Assembly: GCA_023954715.1 (NCBI GenBank)
Contig: JAGSHD010000007.1
Location: forward strand, 169,462 to 233,461
Direction of reading: 5' to 3'
DNA from: Candidatus Cloacimonadota bacterium
Lineage (GTDB): Bacteria > Muiribacteriota > UBA6191
DNA length: 64,000 nucleotides
The position numbers were made by a program, and so were the translations under genes. Shown in pieces: positions 55,301 through 63,342 of this stretch (position 1 is its first letter; each line of letters starts with the position of its first letter). Under the pieces are notes generated by a model. It saw nothing but the letters and a program-made list of their open reading frames with translations, did not search any database and was not told the origin of the DNA.

Positions 55301-57344
55301 TACACCTACATTTTTAGAGTCTAGCCCTCTACAACCGCAAGCTCAAAACCCTGCTTTTCGGGGGTTTAGTTATATGCTTAATCTCACCGTTCGACAAGAA
55401 ACAAGAGCGCTAGTTACCTTTCGAGCTTATGATAAGGCTGGAAACCACAGAGATTATAGTTTTGATGTAACATTTCTTGCTACAGATTTAAATGTTCCTT
55501 CGATTTCTCAACCTACAAACAAATATTCAACAAATGCACATTTTATTAATTTTTCATGGCTGCCTGTTGATAACGCTGTTTCTTATGAGATAGAAGTTAC
55601 AACTCCAAACCAAAATAGAAAAACCTTCAATAGTACCACAACAAATATTGAGGTAAATTTGGCAAGTTTGGGTGAGAGTGAAGGAACTTATTTATGGAAT
55701 GTAAAGGCACTAGACTCTTTTGGCAATAAAGGAATATCTACATTAAATTATTCATTTACTATTGACCATACCAATCCTAAAGTATCATCTATAACAATTC
55801 AAGATCCAAGCCCTGAGTCGCAAGGACGAATCACTCAAGGTGTTACTAACTTTTTAATTCAATTCTCTGAAGAAATGGATCCCAATAATCTACCTGAAGT
55901 CTTTATTCAATCGATTGACTTTCCTAGCCTATCTCCTGTGGAAGTTCCGATCTTAAACTTTAGTGCAAACACACTCATTGTAAAACTAGACTTAAATGAC
56001 CAAGCAATAAGTAGTGATTTACACGGTTTTGTAAAACTAAATATAGTGGGGGGATATGACCTAGCTCACAACCCTTTAGCACTGATAAACTCTGGACTCA
56101 ATTTATTTGAAATTCAAAAGGGACCGTTTTTTCACGTAAAGTTTTTTGTTAACCCAATTGATCAATACGCATTAACTTTTGCCATAAAAGGCTTTACTAA
56201 AGAAGCTGGTGGACAAACTCTTGATATACCAGCCCTACCATCAGTAGTTGTTTTACGAAACAATTCTCAAGAAATAGCATTGACTCCTGTACGCCTAACA
56301 GCATCTGCTTTTGTAGCATCCTTTCATCTCTCTCAGGTGAGCTATGGCTCTTTCTCTTTAAAAGTTTCTGGCATAGATGAATACGGAAACAATTCTGTTC
56401 GTATTATTCCCATGCCAATTTCTGTGATCCATGCCTCTAAATTAAGCGTTGTATCAAATTCAAAAATGAGAGTCGCTATTGATCAAAACTCCATTAATAA
56501 CGATGCTCAGATTTTACTGCCCAGTGAGGAGTTTATAAACTTCCCAAAAGAAAGTGAACTAGAATATGTAGAAGAGCTGCCCTCTTTTGTACAAAATATT
56601 AACCTAGCTCAAGACTCCACTATTCAGGGGTTATCTAAAGCGCCACGTAAAAATGAAACGGATCCTGTAGATCTATATATTTATCACAATGGTAAATGGA
56701 ACTACACTTCAGTCAAAGAAAGTAAAACAAGCTCTTCTTGGGTTGCCCAAAGTAGCTACTTAGGACCTATGGCATTTTTTAGAGATCAAAAGGCACCCTT
56801 AATCGATGGTATGCAAAAACTAAATCAAAACTCAATCGAATTCCACGTAAAAGACGATGGTTCGGGAGTTGATGTTTCAAAATCATATCTATTAGTGGAC
56901 AATCAAAAAGTAAAAGCTGATTATAGTCCAAGTGATTCTGTAATGAAGTTTAGTCTAAGCCAAATTAATCAGTCTCAGCAGGAGGCACAACTTCATGCTT
57001 TTGATCGATCGGGTAATATGTCCATATCAAAAGCAGTTGCTTTAGCCAGTGCTAAACCGAGTTTTGAGCCGCAATTATTTCCAAACCCAGTAAAAAATGA
57101 ACTTTCTTTTCGTTTATATACAAATTTTGCTCCACAATCAGCCGAAATGTATATATATGATGTTTCATCACAAAAAGTATATTCTGAAAATCTAGATGTT
57201 TCTATGTATAAAGACACTTATCGTTGGGATCTTTCTAACTCTAGGGGTCATGTAGTTAAAAACGGTGTCTACTTTTTAAAAATAAAATTAACGTATAACA
57301 ATCAAATTTATAAAAAAACACTCAAATTTGCGGTGTTAAATTAA
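52371..57344 (+). CDS. Large secreted Ig-like repeat protein with FlgD/T9SS-like C-terminal domain
   Basis: The protein has 1,657 residues with a signal peptide (MIQKNILKNILSIFLLTFFC). Many Ig-like beta modules follow, several with repeated phrases such as RAEDEVGNSSETS, VKDNANNLSP and EAFDKAGNSSG. There is a fibronectin type III-like module around 1090-1180 (NFSWLPVDNAVSYEIEVTTP, then GTYLWNVKALDSFGNKG) and a Big_5-like one after it (FLIQFSEEMDP). The last 90 residues (FEPQLFPNPVKNELSF, YIYDVSSQKVYSEN, VVKNGVYFLKI) match the FlgD-Ig/type IX secretion C-terminal domain pattern. No type IX secretion genes are here. Followed after 12 bp by a TPR lipoprotein gene. Probably a surface adhesin or structural layer protein. 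Confidence 0.87.
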   Translation: MIQKNILKNILSIFLLTFFCATQNHATIDSIALALSPADLKITGGFVDTTFTVTQSNNPQQMELTFVREGPAGCDFNQSLVSLPANNLPTSGTHVVVLCSGDRVVNKIFVIGKEVTSAGLTFGTPTLEIISDTIGPDKPNLDETNIAFPATVYTPTFQITGNVDNSAAGGTDKPETAGSVTIFFPSNDPDNPETIIGGGLIQPNSNFIATIDLSGFLFGDANAQTISIFATDPLGHRGPTETLGVVTRGQGGDVALQDLSLVPPNGSLTGHSGVMIQGTVTGTVAPFTVKFFMDDFLNSEVSSLKTGDKFSHTLNMSEEGTHCFSAQAVNSNTPIFAGPVVAIGCIELDLTAPNAPIIITPSPTSGTLLTKGPSITIDGITEPDKNSENILKPKLHYIGPSGVTFTPSSPLEIDAGTGRFNIEADIQSLPDGQHIIELRAEDEVGNSSETSLSRITFIKDSLAPIVEEVRLNNVVVPQLNPPIFIPSTSVRLQIRLNEPSTSAPNLFVKPSGGSEFAAGLFGGAGVAWEYSFAISKDQDGPLSIRLSEGADLAGNKISFALADIVVVDTKAPNARETIPKALSVFSKTPELIRVIFEDPPLNPGNKSSGVDLFESIVTLKDPDGTAVKITQVQFDPVTLDVIPQEPFEKEGSYQLEVQVKDNANNLSPKQSFLYTFDTTAIGDDRVTCNPVNDGFIKFGTEPFVEGADHFVDVTVDHEQFDVNASSLIVKNIREIPQILVGDKSVISPNTMRYTLDKALPNDNSKDGRYSIESQIFDLAGNQNKDSICVFTYDNCPPTVESVFPAKGQVVSKNLSQVSAMLKDCLPRFDVEISDIDLQKSVIKLFKDEDGNKIEISSRLRFETIPEERVSKILLEIVDGTGATTTLPNDGSADGQYEIQVEAFDKAGNSSGVTSSAFQLDTLEPVLIAENLENNMILSGGKYYLYGKARDIGSEMDRVEIKVESYNGTIPVSTLLDFTPTFLESSPLQPQAQNPAFRGFSYMLNLTVRQETRALVTFRAYDKAGNHRDYSFDVTFLATDLNVPSISQPTNKYSTNAHFINFSWLPVDNAVSYEIEVTTPNQNRKTFNSTTTNIEVNLASLGESEGTYLWNVKALDSFGNKGISTLNYSFTIDHTNPKVSSITIQDPSPESQGRITQGVTNFLIQFSEEMDPNNLPEVFIQSIDFPSLSPVEVPILNFSANTLIVKLDLNDQAISSDLHGFVKLNIVGGYDLAHNPLALINSGLNLFEIQKGPFFHVKFFVNPIDQYALTFAIKGFTKEAGGQTLDIPALPSVVVLRNNSQEIALTPVRLTASAFVASFHLSQVSYGSFSLKVSGIDEYGNNSVRIIPMPISVIHASKLSVVSNSKMRVAIDQNSINNDAQILLPSEEFINFPKESELEYVEELPSFVQNINLAQDSTIQGLSKAPRKNETDPVDLYIYHNGKWNYTSVKESKTSSSWVAQSSYLGPMAFFRDQKAPLIDGMQKLNQNSIEFHVKDDGSGVDVSKSYLLVDNQKVKADYSPSDSVMKFSLSQINQSQQEAQLHAFDRSGNMSISKAVALASAKPSFEPQLFPNPVKNELSFRLYTNFAPQSAEMYIYDVSSQKVYSENLDVSMYKDTYRWDLSNSRGHVVKNGVYFLKIKLTYNNQIYKKTLKFAVLN

Positions 57345-57356
57345 AGGGAGAATAAG

Positions 57357-57992
57357 ATGACCAAAATTCGAATCTTTACTCTATTATTAAGTCTTGTATT
57401 ATTTGGATGTGGAGCTGCGCCTGGCGGAGATTCATTAGATGGAGCCAACGGTGACTTTGGCTTGCCACTGTCTGGTGCCACCCAAAATAACAATACTTCA
57501 TGGTCTTTATTTAAAGACGGTAGTTATTCATCATCACAGCAAACATTTCAACAAACCCTAAATACTCAAGACGCATCTAGCGCTGAGTTGGCTGATGCCT
57601 ACGCTGGTATTGGTTGGGCTCAAGTAAAGCTTACTGGATCAGCAAGCGGTATGGATAGTTTTCGACAAGCCTTAGCTAAAAACTCAAACCAGCCAGAGGC
57701 AAGAGTCGGTTTAGCTGGAGCCTTGATTTCGAAGGGTACAAAAGATGAAATTACTGAAGCTGTAAGTATATTAGAAGGAATCGACCCAAATAACTCAAAC
57801 TTTACCTTTTATGACCGCTACAAAATCGGTGTATCAAACGCTGAGGCACATGCACTTTTAGCCTATGCCTATTTTGTAAAAGGTGATCGAACTAAAGCAA
57901 ATGCTCAAATGAGTATTGCCAGTAATTTAGATGCTCAATACTCTGGTACAACTGTAGATCAAATCGCAGAAATACTTCAGTTTATCCCATAA
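57357..57992 (+). CDS. TPR lipoprotein downstream of the large secreted protein
   Basis: The protein has 211 residues with lipobox LVLFGC (Cys at about 18). A Gly/Asn-rich linker (about 20-50) is followed by TPR-like helix pairs from about 50 (WSLFKDGSYSSSQQTFQQTL, AYAGIGWAQVKLTGSASGMD, EARVGLAGALISKG, HALLAYAYFVKGDRTKANAQ). The ATG has GGGAG and is 12 bp from the previous stop, so the two are co-transcribed. It may help fold or anchor the giant partner at the outer membrane. Confidence 0.82.
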   Translation: MTKIRIFTLLLSLVLFGCGAAPGGDSLDGANGDFGLPLSGATQNNNTSWSLFKDGSYSSSQQTFQQTLNTQDASSAELADAYAGIGWAQVKLTGSASGMDSFRQALAKNSNQPEARVGLAGALISKGTKDEITEAVSILEGIDPNNSNFTFYDRYKIGVSNAEAHALLAYAYFVKGDRTKANAQMSIASNLDAQYSGTTVDQIAEILQFIP

Positions 57993-58045
57993 GGCCGCCA
58001 TCATACATTGTTAATCAGATAAATGAGTAACCATAAAAATATTGT

Positions 58046-58172
58046 AACTATTCAGCTATAATTTTTCAATTTGTTCACAAAGGTTTATACCATTTAGGTG
58101 CATCAATAAAGCAAAAACTGCGAATAACTTGTATGCTCTTCCCTTTTTATCGAAGAGACCACTGAATAATTA
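58046..58172 (+). repeat. 128-bp intergenic dispersed repeat, copy 2
   Basis: This is the second copy of the element at 27813-27940. In this copy CTCTTC can pair exactly with GAAGAG around a 10-nt loop near the right end, in place of CTCCTT with AAGGGG in copy 1; the stem position is roughly kept although its bases differ. It lies between the TPR lipoprotein gene and the globin genes, 55 bp before the first globin frame. Same orientation relative to the next plus-strand gene as copy 1. Confidence 0.75.
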
Positions 58173-58197
58173 AAAGATATTTTCTTAGCACTTATCC

Positions 58198-58226
58198 TTG
58201 AGTCCTCCTATTTTTTAAAGTAAAAT
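58198..58226 (+). promoter_or_regulatory. Sigma-70-like promoter for the globin pair
   Basis: TTGAGT (58198-58203) and TAAAAT (58221-58226) are spaced by 17 bp. Transcription would begin near 58233, after ATG 58227, which argues that translation starts at GTG 58260 instead. Confidence 0.6.
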
Positions 58227-58259
58227 ATGAGGACTTATTCATTTACCAATAGAGAGCCT

Positions 58260-58655
58260 GTGTCAAAATTAAGTGAAGCATTTAATGATAGCTGGGAGCG
58301 AGTTCAAAAGAACAAAGCTTACTTTATCGACTCGTTTTACGAGTTTTTTATGGAAAGTTCGCCAGAAATTCCAGCCATGTTTATTCATACAGATATGGCT
58401 CAACAAAAAAAAATGCTTCATGCATCATTACTTTATATCACCTCATATAAGTCATCTAGCCTCCCCACATCTATTCTTGAAAAACTAAAAGATAAACACC
58501 TAGGGCTCAACATCCAGGTTAGACATTATGACATTTGGATGAATTGCATCATCAAATCCGTTGATCGTGTAGATCCAAAATTTGATAAAAACATCGAAAA
58601 TGCTTGGCGTGAGACTTTTCTCCCTGGCTTAGATTTTATGAAAAGTAATGTCTGA
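58260..58655 (+). CDS. Single-domain globin, paralogue 1
   Basis: This is a bacterial haemoglobin-like protein, likely binding O2 or NO through haem. The start GTG 58260 gives 131 residues and is chosen because it lies downstream of the promoter, follows GAGAG, and makes the N-terminus the same length as the tandem paralogue (SKLSEAFNDSWERVQ against QSTPQLFNDSWDRIQ). An upstream ATG 58227 would add 11 residues. Globin landmarks are FYEFFMESSPEIPAMF (B-C region with the CD1 Phe), TDMAQQKKML (Gln at the distal E7 position) and KDKHLGLNIQVRHY, whose first His is the expected proximal F8 ligand. No reductase domain. Confidence 0.78.
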   Translation: MSKLSEAFNDSWERVQKNKAYFIDSFYEFFMESSPEIPAMFIHTDMAQQKKMLHASLLYITSYKSSSLPTSILEKLKDKHLGLNIQVRHYDIWMNCIIKSVDRVDPKFDKNIENAWRETFLPGLDFMKSNV

Positions 58656-58694
58656 CATTTATTGATTAAATTTCTTACTTTTTAAAGAACATAT

Positions 58695-59087
58695 ATGCAA
58701 TCTACACCACAGTTATTCAATGATAGTTGGGACCGAATCCAAACAAACAACAAACAGTTTATCTCTTGTTTTTATCACTATTTGATCGCCAACTCCGAAG
58801 AAATTACTCAAATCTTTGTTAATTCGAAAATTCAAGAACCTGAGAAACTACTTCACACATCTATCTTATATATAGTTACTTTTTCTACCGCAAAACTACC
58901 AGAAAAGTCTCTTCAACGAGTTAAGACCATCCATGAGAAATTAAATATTTCTGATGATCACTTTAACCTATGGATGGAATCCCTTATTTGTGCCGTCAAG
59001 GTTTGGGACCCAAAATTTAGCCCAGAAGTTGAAACAGCATGGCTAAAGACTTTCAAGCTTGGCCTTGACTTTATGAAGAAGGCCTAA
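58695..59087 (+). CDS. Single-domain globin, paralogue 2
   Basis: The protein has 130 residues and is alignable end to end with paralogue 1 (FNDSWDRIQTNNKQFISCFY, ANSEEITQIF, IHEKLNISDDHFNLWM). The probable proximal His is retained in KTIHEKLNI, while the distal E7 position reads Glu (IQEPEKL) instead of Gln, unusual if haem is bound the same way. AAAGAAC precedes the ATG. It follows paralogue 1 by 39 bp and is probably co-transcribed. Its 3' end overlaps the convergent methyltransferase gene by 17 bp. Confidence 0.72.
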   Translation: MQSTPQLFNDSWDRIQTNNKQFISCFYHYLIANSEEITQIFVNSKIQEPEKLLHTSILYIVTFSTAKLPEKSLQRVKTIHEKLNISDDHFNLWMESLICAVKVWDPKFSPEVETAWLKTFKLGLDFMKKA

Positions 59088-60465
59088 CTTTTTTCAATAA
59101 AGTTATAGACTCTAAATGCCCGGTTTGAGGAAACATATCCACTAAACACATCTCAACAATTTTATATTCTTCAATAAAGTCGATTAAGTTTTCTTGAAGG
59201 GTTTGCTGATTACAAGCAACATAAACAATATACTCTACACCAAGTCTTTTTATTAATCTTCTAGCTTTTTTGTGGCAACCTACTCTAGGAGGGTCAACAA
59301 TCAATACATCTGCATTTTGAAAGTCCTGCATGTTTACAAGCTTTTCTACCTTCTCTGATATGTATCTAGCATTTTCTATATTATTACGCTTAGCATTAAT
59401 TTTTGCATTTTCTATGGCTTGTGGAATTTCATCCACTCCTACTATTTCTTTAAAGCACTCGCTCAAAAAGATGCCAATTGTCCCAGCACCACAATAAAAA
59501 TCTATCAACTTACCACCTAATGCATTTTGCTTAGCTAAGACATCATGAATCTTTGAATATAGAGTAAAAACTCCACTAGAGTTTGTCTGAAAAAATGCTT
59601 GTGGTGCAACTTCAAACTCCTTGTCTCCAATAGTCTCAACTAAATAATCCTCTCCATAAATTTTTGTAACATTTTCAAAAATGACAGCATCACTAAGGCT
59701 TCTATTTTCGACAAAGTAGATACCAGATATAGAACACTTAGATTTTAAATCAGATAAAAGCTCTTCAATAAAAGGGACTTCTTCAATCGTTGCATTACAA
59801 ATCAAGTTTACTTGTACCGTATCTGTATGCTTAGATGCTCTTAGAAGTAAATGGCGCATAATACCGGTATGTGACCATGGATTGTAGCCACTGACTTCGT
59901 TATTAAAATACCAATCTCTTACAACAGCAAAGACCTCTTGCATCTTTGGTAATTGTAAATGACATGTATCTAAACTAACGATCGATTGAAAGCGACCTTC
60001 TTCGTGCAAGCCAAAATGCTTATCTCCCCATTTTTCTTGTTGAAAGGTAAACTCCATCTTATTACGATAATACATCTCATCATTAGACTGAATCATTTCA
60101 ATCTCATTACTTTTATCTCTAACAAACTCTAAGTCTTGTACTTCTTTAAGAAATAAATCTCGCTTAAAATCACATTGAGCATCCACATTGATATGCTGTA
60201 GTGTACAACCACCGCAGCTTTTAAAATGATCACAAATTGGCTCTTTAGCATAATCTGGTACACTTGAAAACTCTATGGGTTTAGCAATTACACCCTTTTT
60301 GCTATAACGGCCAAAACTTACTTCACATTCAATGTTAGGGTATGCCCCAGATATCAAAGCCTTGCCTTCAGGAATCTCTGCAACAAACTTACCTTTCCAG
60401 TTCATGGCTAAAGGTGTTAATCTGCGAGTCTGATCTTTTAGTTTTTTATATTTTCTTGTGCCCAT
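59071..60465 (-). CDS. 23S rRNA/tRNA uracil-5 methyltransferase (TrmA/RlmD family)
   Basis: The enzyme uses S-adenosylmethionine to make m5U in RNA. From ATG 60465 it has 464 residues. An N-terminal TRAM-like barrel (MNWKGKFVAEIPEGKALISG, EVSFGRYSKKG) is followed by an iron-sulfur Cys set (CDHFKSCGGCTLQHI). The methyltransferase domain has APQAFFQTNS, LIDFYCGAGTIGIFL and VIVDPPRVGCHKKA; the catalytic Cys is in YVACNQQTL. Both are typical of RlmD/RumA-type enzymes. An upstream in-frame ATG 60516 would start inside a terminator stem and is rejected. The family member is not certain, so no symbol is given. Confidence 0.88.
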   Translation of the reverse strand: MGTRKYKKLKDQTRRLTPLAMNWKGKFVAEIPEGKALISGAYPNIECEVSFGRYSKKGVIAKPIEFSSVPDYAKEPICDHFKSCGGCTLQHINVDAQCDFKRDLFLKEVQDLEFVRDKSNEIEMIQSNDEMYYRNKMEFTFQQEKWGDKHFGLHEEGRFQSIVSLDTCHLQLPKMQEVFAVVRDWYFNNEVSGYNPWSHTGIMRHLLLRASKHTDTVQVNLICNATIEEVPFIEELLSDLKSKCSISGIYFVENRSLSDAVIFENVTKIYGEDYLVETIGDKEFEVAPQAFFQTNSSGVFTLYSKIHDVLAKQNALGGKLIDFYCGAGTIGIFLSECFKEIVGVDEIPQAIENAKINAKRNNIENARYISEKVEKLVNMQDFQNADVLIVDPPRVGCHKKARRLIKRLGVEYIVYVACNQQTLQENLIDFIEEYKIVEMCLVDMFPQTGHLESITLLKKVRPSS

Positions 60466-60494
60466 TTTATCTCTTTTATGTTCATTTTTAGTAA

Positions 60495-60529
60495 AAAAAT
60501 ACTCAAAGCTTTTCACTTTGAGTATTTTT
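60495..60529. terminator. Strong hairpin terminator just upstream of the methyltransferase gene
   Basis: AAAAATACTCAAAG (60495-60508) pairs perfectly with CTTTGAGTATTTTT (60516-60529) around a 7-nt loop. On the minus strand it is followed by TTTTTTT, so it would end sdhCAB transcription; on the plus strand TTTTT follows. It lies only 30 bp before the ATG of the methyltransferase gene on the same strand, so that gene needs a promoter inside 30 bp or is read through. Confidence 0.85.
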
Positions 60530-60607
60530 ATACCCAGACCATCTGTAATTGAATGCCTCTGGGTTTATGACTATTTAAATCTAAGTAAGATAAATAGACA
60601 TTATATA

Positions 60608-60652
60608 CTTCATTTCAAAAATGAAGAGAGTAAGTATAAAACTACTTACTCT
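60608..60652. terminator. Tandem hairpins after sdhB
   Basis: CTTCATTT (60608-60615) pairs with AAATGAAG (60619-60626), and AGAGTAAGTA (60627-60636) pairs with TACTTACTCT (60643-60652). On the minus strand the second hairpin is read first, just 11 bp after the sdhB stop, followed by CTTCATTTTT. It may be a terminator or a 3'-end stabiliser ahead of the stronger terminator at 60495-60529. Confidence 0.55.
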
Positions 60653-60663
60653 ATATTTTTCAT

Positions 60664-61431
60664 TTAAACTTCTGAAGCTATAGTAGCTTTTAAGTATTTT
60701 CTATTTAATCTAGCAATACTATCTACAGTAATCCCTTTAGGGCAAACAGCTTCACATACTTCTGTATTGGTACAATTACCAAAACCTTCTGTATCCATCT
60801 GATTTACCATGTTGATTACACGCTTATCTTCTTCAATTTGACCTTGTGGCAACAAACTCAATTGAGAAACTTTTGCTGATACAAACAACATAGCAGATGA
60901 GTTTTTACAAGAAGCAACACAAGCCCCACATCCGATACAGTGAGCCATATCAAAAGCAAGATCAGCTGTTTCTTTTGGAATTGGAAGTGCGTTTGCATCC
61001 GGTGTACCACCAGTATTTACAGATACAAAACCACCAGAAGAAATGATTCTATCAAATGCTGTTCTATCGACGATCAAATCTTTTAACACAGGAAAAGCAT
61101 TTGCTCTCCATGGTTCTACAAAGATCGTGTCCCCTGTTTGAAAAGATCTCATGTGAAGCTGACAAGTTGTTGTTTCTTGTCTTGGTCCATGAGGAACTCC
61201 ATTAATAACTAATGAACACATTCCGCAAATTCCTTCACGACAATCATGATCGATCGCTATAGGCTCTTTTCTTTGCTTAATCAAATTTTCATTTAAAATA
61301 TCCATCATTTCTAAAAAAGAACAATCTGTGGATATGCCGTTTAATTGATACGTTTCAAACCCGCCCTTTGCAGAAGCGTTTTTTTGTCTCCAAACTTTTA
61401 AAGTTAAGTTTAATTCTCGTTCAGCGCTCAT
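60664..61431 (-). CDS. sdhB: Succinate dehydrogenase/fumarate reductase iron-sulfur subunit
   Basis: The 255-residue subunit carries electrons between the flavin and the membrane quinone. Cys ligands for the 2Fe-2S cluster are in CREGICGMC and the following TTTCQLH. The 4Fe-4S cluster has [11 protein letters not shown] and the 3Fe-4S region [15 protein letters not shown]. The start overlaps the sdhA stop as TAATG, with AAAGGAG upstream. It is last in the C-A-B operon, the order of type B enzymes with a single di-haem cytochrome b. Confidence 0.93.
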   Translation of the reverse strand: MSAERELNLTLKVWRQKNASAKGGFETYQLNGISTDCSFLEMMDILNENLIKQRKEPIAIDHDCREGICGMCSLVINGVPHGPRQETTTCQLHMRSFQTGDTIFVEPWRANAFPVLKDLIVDRTAFDRIISSGGFVSVNTGGTPDANALPIPKETADLAFDMAHCIGCGACVASCKNSSAMLFVSAKVSQLSLLPQGQIEEDKRVINMVNQMDTEGFGNCTNTEVCEAVCPKGITVDSIARLNRKYLKATIASEV

Positions 61432-63341
61432 TATTTATAACTCCTTTGAGTGAGTTCAACATTTTCAAATACTAAATCTTCTTTGTGTAAAATAGGATCT
61501 GATCCATCAGCTGGAGTCTCCCATGCTGACACATAAGAAAATTCATCATCTTTACGTAACGCTTCATCTTCTGGGGTTCTAGACTCTAGTCTAAAATGTC
61601 CACCACAAGACTCTGATCGATCCAAAGCATCACGACACATCAATTCACCAAGCTCTAGAAAATCTGCTACTCGACCAGCTTTTTCTAACTCTTGATTTAA
61701 CTCTTCTCCCTCTCCAGTAACAAGCACATCTTTATAAAACTCTTCTCGAATTTTAGGAATTTTTTCAAGGGCAATCTTTAAACCCTCTTCTGTTCTTGCC
61801 ATACCACAATACTCCCACATAACAAGCCCAAGCTCTTTGTGAAAACTATCTACAGATCTAGAACCTTTAATACTTAAAAGTTTTTCAGTCCGAGCGTTTA
61901 CTTCTTTTACGGCTTCGCTAAAAGCTGGATGTGAAGTATCAACTTTTTCTAATTTAGTATCAGCTAAATAAGTACCAACAGTATAAGGTATTACAAAATA
62001 ACCATCCGCCAAACCTTGCATCAATGCAGAAGCACCTAGTCTATTTGCACCGTGATCTGAAAAGTTTGCTTCACCAAGAACATGGAGTCCAGGAAGATTA
62101 CTCATTAAGTTATAATCAACCCATAATCCACCCATTGTATAGTGAACAGCTGGGAATATTCTCATTGGAGTCTTATAAGGGTTTTCATCTGTAATACGTT
62201 CGTACATATCAAATAGATTACCGTATTTGCCACGAACTGTGTCTTCACCTAATCGATCGATTGAATCTTTAAAATCTAGATAAACAGCTAATCCGCTCTC
62301 TCCAACACCACGTCCATCATCACATGCCAATTTAGCATTTCTAGAGGCAACATCACGAGGTACTAAGTTACCAAAACTTGGGTACTTTTCTTCTAGATAA
62401 TAATCTCTTTCATCTTCTGGAATATCAATTGCTTTTCTCTTATCACCCTTTTTCTTAGGTACCCATACTCGACCATCGTTTCTTAGAGATTCAGACATCA
62501 AAGTAAGCTTTGACTGATGATCTCCAGATACTGGAATACAAGTTGGATGGATTTGCGTGTAACAAGGGTTTGCAAAGTATGCACCTTTTTTGTGTGCTCT
62601 CCATGCAGCTGTAGCGTTACTGTTCATGGCGTTTGTAGATAGATAAAATACATTTCCATATCCACCAGTAGCTAAAATAACAGTATCTGCTGCATAAGTT
62701 TCAACATCACCTGTAATTAGATTTCGAACTACGATTCCTCGTGCTTTACCATCAACTAATACAAGCTCTAGCATTTCTCTTCTTGGAAATAATTTAACTG
62801 TACCTTTACCAACCTCTTTCATAAGCGCGGAATATGCACCCAACAACAATTGCTGTCCTGTTGCACCTCTTGCATAAAAAGTACGAGAAACTTGCGCACC
62901 ACCAAATGATCTATTATCTAAGAGGCCCCCGTAATCACGTGCAAAAGGAACTCCTTGAGCCACACATTGATCAATAATGTTATTACTGACTTCAGCTAAT
63001 CTATGAACATTTGCTTCTCTTGAGCGGTAATCTCCACCCTTAATTGTATCGTAAAATAGTCTCCAAATAGAATCACCATCGTTTGGGTAGTTTTTCGCAG
63101 CGTTAATCCCACCTTGAGCAGCGATACTATGCGCTCTTCTTGGGCTATCTTGAATACAAAAACTTGATACTTCATAACCTAGCTCAGCTAAAGTTGCAGC
63201 AGCAGCTCCACCAGCTAAACCAGTACCAACAACAATAACTTTGTGCTTTCGCTTGTTTGCTGGGTTTACTAATTTACATTTATTTTTATAGTTGGTCCAT
63301 TTATCCTTCAGTGGACCTTCTGGTACTTTTGAATCTAACAT
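61431..63341 (-). CDS. sdhA: Succinate dehydrogenase/fumarate reductase flavoprotein subunit
   Basis: The 636-residue subunit oxidises succinate (or reduces fumarate) with covalent FAD. The FAD motif is [20 protein letters not shown], the FAD-linking His lies in [16 protein letters not shown], and [13 protein letters not shown] and [17 protein letters not shown] are also present. The longer N-terminus ([20 protein letters not shown]) and the overall length resemble type B enzymes of Bacteroidota and Deltaproteobacteria-like groups. GGGAG precedes the ATG. It is 1 nt after the sdhC stop. The direction of catalysis cannot be told from sequence. Confidence 0.94.
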   Translation of the reverse strand: MLDSKVPEGPLKDKWTNYKNKCKLVNPANKRKHKVIVVGTGLAGGAAAATLAELGYEVSSFCIQDSPRRAHSIAAQGGINAAKNYPNDGDSIWRLFYDTIKGGDYRSREANVHRLAEVSNNIIDQCVAQGVPFARDYGGLLDNRSFGGAQVSRTFYARGATGQQLLLGAYSALMKEVGKGTVKLFPRREMLELVLVDGKARGIVVRNLITGDVETYAADTVILATGGYGNVFYLSTNAMNSNATAAWRAHKKGAYFANPCYTQIHPTCIPVSGDHQSKLTLMSESLRNDGRVWVPKKKGDKRKAIDIPEDERDYYLEEKYPSFGNLVPRDVASRNAKLACDDGRGVGESGLAVYLDFKDSIDRLGEDTVRGKYGNLFDMYERITDENPYKTPMRIFPAVHYTMGGLWVDYNLMSNLPGLHVLGEANFSDHGANRLGASALMQGLADGYFVIPYTVGTYLADTKLEKVDTSHPAFSEAVKEVNARTEKLLSIKGSRSVDSFHKELGLVMWEYCGMARTEEGLKIALEKIPKIREEFYKDVLVTGEGEELNQELEKAGRVADFLELGELMCRDALDRSESCGGHFRLESRTPEDEALRKDDEFSYVSAWETPADGSDPILHKEDLVFENVELTQRSYK

Positions 63342-63342
63342 A

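Noticed and set aside
60466..60516. ATG 60516 as start of the RNA methyltransferase
   Set aside because: The extra codons coincide with the terminator stem and add no family sequence; ATG 60465 starts directly before the conserved TRAM-like part.
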